Shown here one piece after another: positions 59,085 to 64,000 of a DNA stretch of 64,000 nt. Under the pieces are notes generated by a model that saw only the letters and a list, made by a program, of their open reading frames with translations, searched no databases and was not told where the DNA came from. Each line of letters starts with the position of its first letter. Position 1 is the first letter of the stretch. The DNA lies in contig NZ_JAAOIR010000003.1 in the NCBI RefSeq assembly GCF_011440375.1, forward strand, positions 248,001 to 312,000. The letters are read 5' to 3'. The position numbers and the translations under genes were made by a program. Source of the DNA: Halorubellus sp. JP-L1 (GTDB lineage: Archaea > Halobacteriota > Halobacteria > Halobacteriales > Natrialbaceae).

Positions 59085-62000
59085 CAGGCGTCACCTCCGT
59101 CCGGCCCATCGGCGCCCGCGCCCGGGGCTTCGCCCGGAGCGTCGGTGGCCGGATCGTACTCCTCGCCGCGCGCGGCGAGTGGTACGTAGACGTCCGCGTC
59201 CGATCGCTCGTCGATGGCTTCGACGAACGTCCGACGGCGATCCGAGCGCACGTCACAGATCTCGCTGTACTCGCAGTACGAACAGCCGGCGTCGTCGGGG
59301 TCGTTGACCGCGGGATGGAAGTACCCCTGTTCGACGCCGTCGACGATCCGCGAGATGCGGTCCGGAACGACCTCGTCGAGGAACGTCTCGAACTGGGTCC
59401 TGGTATCGAACCGGGGATGGCTGAAGCGGCGGAGTGCGCTCCCGCCGTGGGCGTGCCAGCCCGCGTCCTCGCCGCTGGCGAGCACCGTCGCGAAGCTCGA
59501 GACGTCGTTCGGGCCCGCGATCTGGTAGTACGTGCCACCGATCGGGTCGTGGTCCGTCTCCACCGCCGCGAGATGGAGGTACACCGGGAGCTGGAACGCC
59601 AGACCGTCGAGGACGTCGCCTTCGCGTGGCGTCCACCCGGTCTTGTAGTCCCGGACGACGAACTCGCCGTCCGCGTCGACGTCGACGCGGTCGACCTTCC
59701 CGTGGAGGTCGACGCCGTCGACGGTCGCCCGGAGGTACCGTTCGAAGTACGCCGGGCGCGTGGTGAGCGGATCGCCGGACTCCTCGGTCGTTCCCTGGAG
59801 CGTGCACTCTTCCTCGACGAACGCCGCGAGCGTCCCGGTAACGGGCTCCTGGAGGTCCCAGGGATTGTACTGCGGGTTCACGTCCGGACCGGCGAGTCCC
59901 GCGAGGAGGTCGCGCTCCCAGGAGTCCGTGACGACGTCGTCCGCGTCGTCGTCCACCTCGGACAGGACGGATTCGGCGACCTCGAACAGGTGCGACTCGA
60001 GTACGTCGCGATCCCGCAGACTGACATCGACCGGATCGCCCGCTGCCGTCTGGAGGGTCGAGTAGAAGCGATCGAGGATGTCGTGGACGACGGTCCCACG
60101 GTCGGCGCTGGTGGTGTCGTCGTCGTCGCTCTCGAGGTCGAGCAGATAGCTGGCCTTGTGTTTGAACCCGCACTGGGCGTACGTCTCGAGTTCGCTCGGC
60201 GAGATCGAGCCATCGAGGGCCGCGTCGATGCCTGCGACGGTGTCGGGGTCGAGCCAGCCGTTCCGCGGACCCGGCTCGCTCGTCGCTCGCGCACTCGCAG
60301 TCGCCACGCCGTTCGCGACGGTCTCGCTCCGCGAGTCCGCATCTGCAGCGTTCAGATACGCCGCCAGGACGTCCTCGGTCGCATCCAGCGCGTCCTCGAG
60401 CGCGTCGCGGCCCGCGCCCCCGATGACGCCGAGCGCTCGCCACGCGTCCCCGGAGGAGCCGATTCGCTCGACCCGGTCGTCGTCGCTCGAGAGATGACCG
60501 TACTCGTCGATCGGCGTGGCGTCGACGGCGGTGTGGTTGCGGAGTTCCTGCAGGAACCCGGCGTCGACGTACTCGCTGCCGTCCTCTCGCGTCCGTGGCC
60601 GACTGAGGGTCGCCGTGTGGGCGTTCGCGACGAGCGTGGCGAGGCGGTGGTCCGCGCGCTGATCGGGGTTCGACCGATCGAAGTCCGCGTGTGCCTCGTT
60701 CAAGCGTCGTGTGAACGCGAGACGACGACCGCCAGAGGGATAGTGCGACTGCGTGAGACCGACGACGAAGACGTGATCGTACGTTCGCTCGCTGTCACCC
60801 AGGACGCCAGTGATCTGGACGCTCTCATCGACCGAACCGCGCGTCGTCGAGACGGTCGCGTTCCCGAACGCGCGACGGAGAGCTGGCACCCAGTCCGGTC
60901 GCGACTCGACCGTCGGCCGCTGCGTGACGACCTCGATCGTTCGCTCGATCGTCTCCCACGCCGCCGCCTCCAGTGGCGTCACGGACTCCGCATCGGGAGC
61001 CTCGAGCCCGAACGCGCTCGCGAACTCGCGGAGGTCGTCGATCGACCCACTCGAGACCGCGCGCGCTCTCGCACGGACGTCCTCGACGATCGCCGCAGCC
61101 TCGTCCTCGAGCGCCGCCGATTCGACGGAGTCGTCCGCCGCCTCGAGGGCCTCGCCGAGGTCGCTCGCTCGAATCGCCGTCTCGAATCCAGCGAGCTCCG
61201 TGCAGGGACTACTGAGGAATGCAGCAAGTGCGGAGTCGTCCGCCGGCTCAGCCAGGAGATCGAGCAGGTCGAAGAACGCCGCACCCGGTCGCGTCCCGTC
61301 GAGGTCCCGCTCTCGACTGACGCGAACCGGTACCCCTCGATCGCTCGCTGCCGCGGCGAGGTGCTCGACGTACGCGCTCTCGTCCGTAACGACCACTCCC
61401 ACGTCCGCCGGTTCGACGTCGTCCTCGGTCAGTACCGACTGCACTCGCCGCATGACGTGTCGAGCCTCGTGGGCGACGTCCATCGGAGCGACCAGGTCGA
61501 GTTCCCCACCGACCGAAACCCGCTCCTCGGGAACCGGCTGATAGAACCGCCGGAACGCAGCCTCGTCGATCGCCGTCGCGGTCTCGGCGTCGTCGTGGAC
61601 TGCGTGCGGTGTCAGGTCCAGCCCCGTGGTGTACGTCTCCCAGAGATGTCGGAGCGTGCGATCGATGCCCGCTGGCGCGCCCTCCGTGAACCGCGGAACG
61701 ATCGCGTACGTCGGAACCGCTTCGGTGAGCCACTCGAGAACGCCGATCTCCACGGGCGACAGGCGAGAGAACTGACCGACGACGACGACGTCGACGTACG
61801 AGAGATAGTCGCTGGAATCCTCGGCCACGACGCGAGCGTATCGTTCGGATCGCAGCGACCGTTCGACGCCATCGGCGAACGACGCCCGAGCGACGTCGAA
61901 CTCGGCCTTCAGCGACGCGAGATTCGTCGCCAGATCCGGAAGTGCCTCGTCCGCGAGACGATCCGCGATCTCCTCCGCAGTGTGGAGACCGGCGAATTCC

Positions 62001-62398
62001 GTCAGCGTGAGCAGGTCGTCGATCTCCCGGAGGTGACCGTTACTCATCGTCACATCTCCCGGCGCGAAGCGATGGTCGGACGCCAGCGCGTGCAGCGCCG
62101 TATCGACGACCTGGCGGTGATGCTCGCGAGTGAAGTACGTCGACCCGCTGGCGGTAACGCTACGGTCGTAGACCTGGTCCACGACGTCGTCCAGACTGCG
62201 GACCGCGAACTGGAGTCCCGTCCCGTGCTCGCACCACTGGTCTCGCAGCCATCCCGCATCCATCCCGTCCGGCGCGAGATAGAGAACGGACTCGGGCTGC
62301 GACCCAGCACGATCCATCGCACGTTCGAACGCCACTTCCCGAAGCAAGTCTGCGTTACTGCCGTAGAGAACAGCGTCAGTCGGTATGCGTGTAGTCAT
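59084..62398 (-). CDS. AddB-like PD-(D/E)XK nuclease with iron-sulfur cysteines
   Basis: A 1104-residue protein. The start ATG 62398 gives MTTRIPTDAVLYGSNADLLR. The N-terminal half resembles an inactive helicase as in AddB (LEWLTEAVPTYAIVPRF, then HVFVVGLTQSHYPSGGRR). The nuclease lies at the C-terminus: GTVVHDILDRFY, DRVDVDADGEFVVRDYKTGW (about residue 900) and LAFQLPVYLH. One cysteine stands before it (YAQCGFKHKA, about residue 742) and three follow (CSYCEYSEIC, about residues 1040-1050). This is the arrangement that holds a 4Fe-4S cluster in AddB nucleases. It is the upstream gene of the AddA-like gene. Confidence 0.85.
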   Translation of the reverse strand: MTTRIPTDAVLYGSNADLLREVAFERAMDRAGSQPESVLYLAPDGMDAGWLRDQWCEHGTGLQFAVRSLDDVVDQVYDRSVTASGSTYFTREHHRQVVDTALHALASDHRFAPGDVTMSNGHLREIDDLLTLTEFAGLHTAEEIADRLADEALPDLATNLASLKAEFDVARASFADGVERSLRSERYARVVAEDSSDYLSYVDVVVVGQFSRLSPVEIGVLEWLTEAVPTYAIVPRFTEGAPAGIDRTLRHLWETYTTGLDLTPHAVHDDAETATAIDEAAFRRFYQPVPEERVSVGGELDLVAPMDVAHEARHVMRRVQSVLTEDDVEPADVGVVVTDESAYVEHLAAAASDRGVPVRVSRERDLDGTRPGAAFFDLLDLLAEPADDSALAAFLSSPCTELAGFETAIRASDLGEALEAADDSVESAALEDEAAAIVEDVRARARAVSSGSIDDLREFASAFGLEAPDAESVTPLEAAAWETIERTIEVVTQRPTVESRPDWVPALRRAFGNATVSTTRGSVDESVQITGVLGDSERTYDHVFVVGLTQSHYPSGGRRLAFTRRLNEAHADFDRSNPDQRADHRLATLVANAHTATLSRPRTREDGSEYVDAGFLQELRNHTAVDATPIDEYGHLSSDDDRVERIGSSGDAWRALGVIGGAGRDALEDALDATEDVLAAYLNAADADSRSETVANGVATASARATSEPGPRNGWLDPDTVAGIDAALDGSISPSELETYAQCGFKHKASYLLDLESDDDDTTSADRGTVVHDILDRFYSTLQTAAGDPVDVSLRDRDVLESHLFEVAESVLSEVDDDADDVVTDSWERDLLAGLAGPDVNPQYNPWDLQEPVTGTLAAFVEEECTLQGTTEESGDPLTTRPAYFERYLRATVDGVDLHGKVDRVDVDADGEFVVRDYKTGWTPREGDVLDGLAFQLPVYLHLAAVETDHDPIGGTYYQIAGPNDVSSFATVLASGEDAGWHAHGGSALRRFSHPRFDTRTQFETFLDEVVPDRISRIVDGVEQGYFHPAVNDPDDAGCSYCEYSEICDVRSDRRRTFVEAIDERSDADVYVPLAARGEEYDPATDAPGEAPGAGADGPDGGDA

Positions 62399-62644
62399 CG
62401 TAATCGAATGCGGCTGGTCGAGTCGAAGATGCTGTACGCATCTGGCCGAGACCACTTGAGCCTACCCGCCACGAAGCGATTCGTCGAGGTCGATCGAGAT
62501 CGGTCATGTCCGACTCGATTGCTTCGCGTGAACGAACTGACCCCACCGGCATCGATCTCTCCTCGCGACGATCATGTCCTGGAAGTCTCCTTCCCCCTCG
62601 TCTCGATCGTTCCCAGAATCCTCAGTCGTCGCTCGAACTGGCGT

Positions 62645-63139
62645 TCAGATTTCGGCGTACACGCCACCGGACTTCCCGTCGTCGAGTTCGTACACGGTGA
62701 ACGAGTCGGCCTTCGTTCCGCCCATTCCCGGCGACCCGGACGGCATCCCGGGCAGCGCGATGCCGTCGATCGACGGCCGTTCGTCGAGTAGCTGTGCGAT
62801 GACCTCGAAGGGGACGTGTCCCTCGACGACGTACTCGTCGAGTACCAGCGTGTGACAGCTCTGGGCTTCCGCTGGAACGCCGTGACGGCGCTTGAGACCC
62901 GCCACGTCATCGGTCTCGGTTTCCTCGAGTGTCGTGTCGAGGTGCTCGCGCAGATACGACGCGTACCGGTGACAACAGCCACAGTCCGGTGAACTGAACT
63001 GCTGTGCGTTCGACACCGCCAGCGTCCCATCGACGTCCCACTCGTCCTCGCTCGACGAGCCCAGACAGCCAGCGATCCCGAGGGCGACCGTCGACGCACC
63101 GACACCCAGCAGTCCACGACGAGACACGTCTCGGTTCAT
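62645..63139 (-). CDS. DUF411 family metal-binding lipoprotein
   Basis: A 164-residue protein. The Tat motif and lipobox (VSRRGLLGVGASTVALGIAG, then CLGSSS) predict export and anchoring. The DUF411 domain has FSSPDCGCCHRYASYLREHL with the cysteine motif, AEAQSCHTLVLDEYVVEGHV and LPGMPSGSPGMGG, whose methionines and cysteines are thought to bind copper or related metal in this family. The start ATG 63139 is supported by GATAGATACC (63161-63170) about 26 bases upstream. The frame remains open to GTG 63355, and that stretch contains a transmembrane-like segment, but I judge it unrelated. Confidence 0.82.
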   Translation of the reverse strand: MNRDVSRRGLLGVGASTVALGIAGCLGSSSEDEWDVDGTLAVSNAQQFSSPDCGCCHRYASYLREHLDTTLEETETDDVAGLKRRHGVPAEAQSCHTLVLDEYVVEGHVPFEVIAQLLDERPSIDGIALPGMPSGSPGMGGTKADSFTVYELDDGKSGGVYAEI

Positions 63140-63611
63140 ACGTGAGACGTTCGCCCGCAGGGTATCTATCGACCCCGACCGTTCCTGCGCGCTGAGAACG
63201 GATTCGACCCCGGAGACGGGACCGGCTTTCAGCGGCGAAGTGGTGCCGGTCTTCCCGGCAGCGAGAGTGACATAGCTCGTGAGAGCGCTCGCGATGACGA
63301 CGGTCACGGTCAACAGACCGAGGCGGACGTCCCCAGTGGATACGACGCTTCGCACGGGAGCTTCAATCTGGATGCCAGCGGTCCATCTGGGTATTAGTAA
63401 CGTTCACTTACTTGATCTCTCCTTCCAGGGCGACAGGCCCGGACGTCCCGTCTGCCAGCGAGTACGAGTCCGGTTTCTCCGTCACCGTGCCGGCGATACA
63501 TATCGGGCGGCGACGCTTGCCCGTGATCTGTTTCCGAAGGGGGACTTACCGAGCAGCACCGTTCCGGTATGTGATTTATTACAATACCCCGGTCGTCCTC
63601 ACTACTGGTTC
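63140..63611. other. Intergenic stretch with divergent promoters
   Basis: It contains TATA-like boxes at 63161-63170 (minus) and 63574-63583 (plus, ATTTATTACA). Upstream of the DUF411 gene a minus-strand frame from GTG 63355 encodes RLGLLTVTVVIASALTSYV, one helix-like segment, in frame with DUF411; it may be a chance extension or a small membrane protein. Nothing else is supported. Confidence 0.4.
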
Positions 63612-63812
63612 ATGTCGACACATGCCGGACGCCGCTTCGAATATCGAACCGATATCGACCGCAACACCCGCCTCCAGGTGAGCGGAGTGCTGAACCAGCC
63701 GCTCGACGACCAATCGACGGCTCTCGGCGGGCCCGCCGCCGAGACTGTACGGCTGGCGGCGAACGAATCACAGGATCACGAATCAGGCGCGACCCACGAG
63801 GGGGACGACTGA
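63612..63812 (+). CDS. 66-residue acidic protein of unknown function
   Basis: A short gene starting MSTHAGRRFEYRTDIDRNTR and ending ESQDHESGATHEGDD. It has typical haloarchaeal acidic composition, no membrane helix and no recognised domain. A TATA-like box (centre about 63579) lies about 33 bases upstream. The next gene, an aldehyde dehydrogenase, begins three bases after its stop, so the two are almost certainly co-transcribed; a small accessory protein for that enzyme is possible but unproven. Confidence 0.6.
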   Translation: MSTHAGRRFEYRTDIDRNTRLQVSGVLNQPLDDQSTALGGPAAETVRLAANESQDHESGATHEGDD

Positions 63813-63815
63813 CCC

Positions 63816-64000
63816 ATGACATCCGAATCCGAATTCTCCATCGCCGACGACTGGAACGCGTTGTACATCGACGGCGAGTGGGTCGGCACCGAGGAGTCGA
63901 TCGCAGTCGAAGATCCGTCGACCCGTGAAACCGTCACGGAGGTACCGGCTGCGACCGAGAGCGACGTCGATGCGGCCTACGACGCCGCTGCGAGATCACA
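63816..64000 (+). CDS. Aldehyde dehydrogenase (partial, 5' end)
   Basis: Only the first 61 residues are in the window: MTSESEFSIADDWNALYIDG, then EWVGTEESIAVEDPSTRE and ATESDVDAAYDAA. The pattern YIDGEW, a short N-terminal strand and the D-x-x-x-A-Y-D-A-A helix is typical of NAD(P)-dependent aldehyde dehydrogenases. The catalytic residues lie beyond the window, so subfamily and substrate cannot be assigned. Confidence 0.82.
   Translation, partial: MTSESEFSIADDWNALYIDGEWVGTEESIAVEDPSTRETVTEVPAATESDVDAAYDAAARS

Noticed and set aside
56127-59189. Plus-strand open frame of 1020 codons opposite the AddA-like gene
   Set aside because: Same reason: no domain, composition of an antisense shadow.
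59315-62791. Plus-strand open frame of 1158 codons opposite the AddB-like gene
   Set aside because: Arginine/valine-rich shadow of a gene with clear nuclease motifs on the other strand.
63140-63355. N-terminal extension of the DUF411 protein with one hydrophobic segment
   Set aside because: The Tat signal and lipobox at 63139 are the natural start, and a well-placed promoter lies between the extension and that start.
1-64000. CRISPR array, rRNA or tRNA genes
   Set aside because: No regularly spaced repeats and no conserved RNA segments were seen on either strand, although an exact computational scan could not be run.

Overview
The window looks like chromosomal or large-replicon DNA from a haloarchaeon. 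It is GC-rich, the proteins are acidic (Asp/Glu-rich), and the exported proteins carry twin-arginine signals, usually with a lipobox. Many genes have an A/T-rich TATA-like box centred about 27 bases upstream of the start codon, as expected for leaderless haloarchaeal transcripts. Lineage-specific families fit this: RdfA, the archaea-specific SMC-related protein, HTH-10 (bacterio-opsin-activator type) regulators and IS6-type insertion sequences. No rRNA, tRNA or CRISPR array was seen.

Left part (1-20 kb). It opens with the 5' part of a branched-chain-amino-acid-type binding protein, a frameshifted small gene, an MFS carrier and a thioredoxin-like protein. A complete oligopeptide/dipeptide-type ABC operon follows on the minus strand (binding protein, permease, two ATPases, permease). 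Next come prephenate dehydratase, an orphan TPP-dependent dehydrogenase E1-alpha with a TTG start, and a divergent IclR regulator. After a degraded, partly A/T-rich stretch (12.7-14.1 kb) there is a Tat-exported protein with a 37-residue membrane peptide upstream, a broken HxlR regulator gene facing a two-domain glyoxalase/dioxygenase, RNase HI, and a MATE exporter with a divergent TetR regulator and a perfect operator-like palindrome.

Accessory patch (20-25.5 kb). A truncated HTH-10 gene and a gene-poor stretch precede an RdfA/SMC-related pair and a small IS6-type insertion sequence with recognisable inverted repeats.

Carbohydrate-acid cluster (25.5-45 kb). It has an IclR regulator, a SAF-domain oxidoreductase, three aldehyde dehydrogenases, two paralogous enolase-superfamily acid-sugar dehydratases, two zinc alcohol dehydrogenases, a SnoaL-like protein, an HTH-10 regulator and a complete ABC importer with a fused double ATPase. 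Together they suggest import and oxidative breakdown of a sugar or sugar acid; the substrate cannot be read from the sequence.

Right part (45-64 kb). After a tyrosine recombinase lies the most unusual locus. Five minus-strand genes are packed with 4-base overlaps: VWA/zinc-ribbon protein, HAD-like plus HEAT-repeat protein, ADP-ribosylglycohydrolase, a stand-alone CARF-like sensor and a PIN-like nuclease. This could be a nucleotide-signalled nuclease/ADP-ribosylation stress or defence system. It sits beside an AAA ATPase and an AddA/AddB-like helicase-nuclease pair. The window ends with a DUF411 protein, a 66-residue ORF and the start of another aldehyde dehydrogenase.
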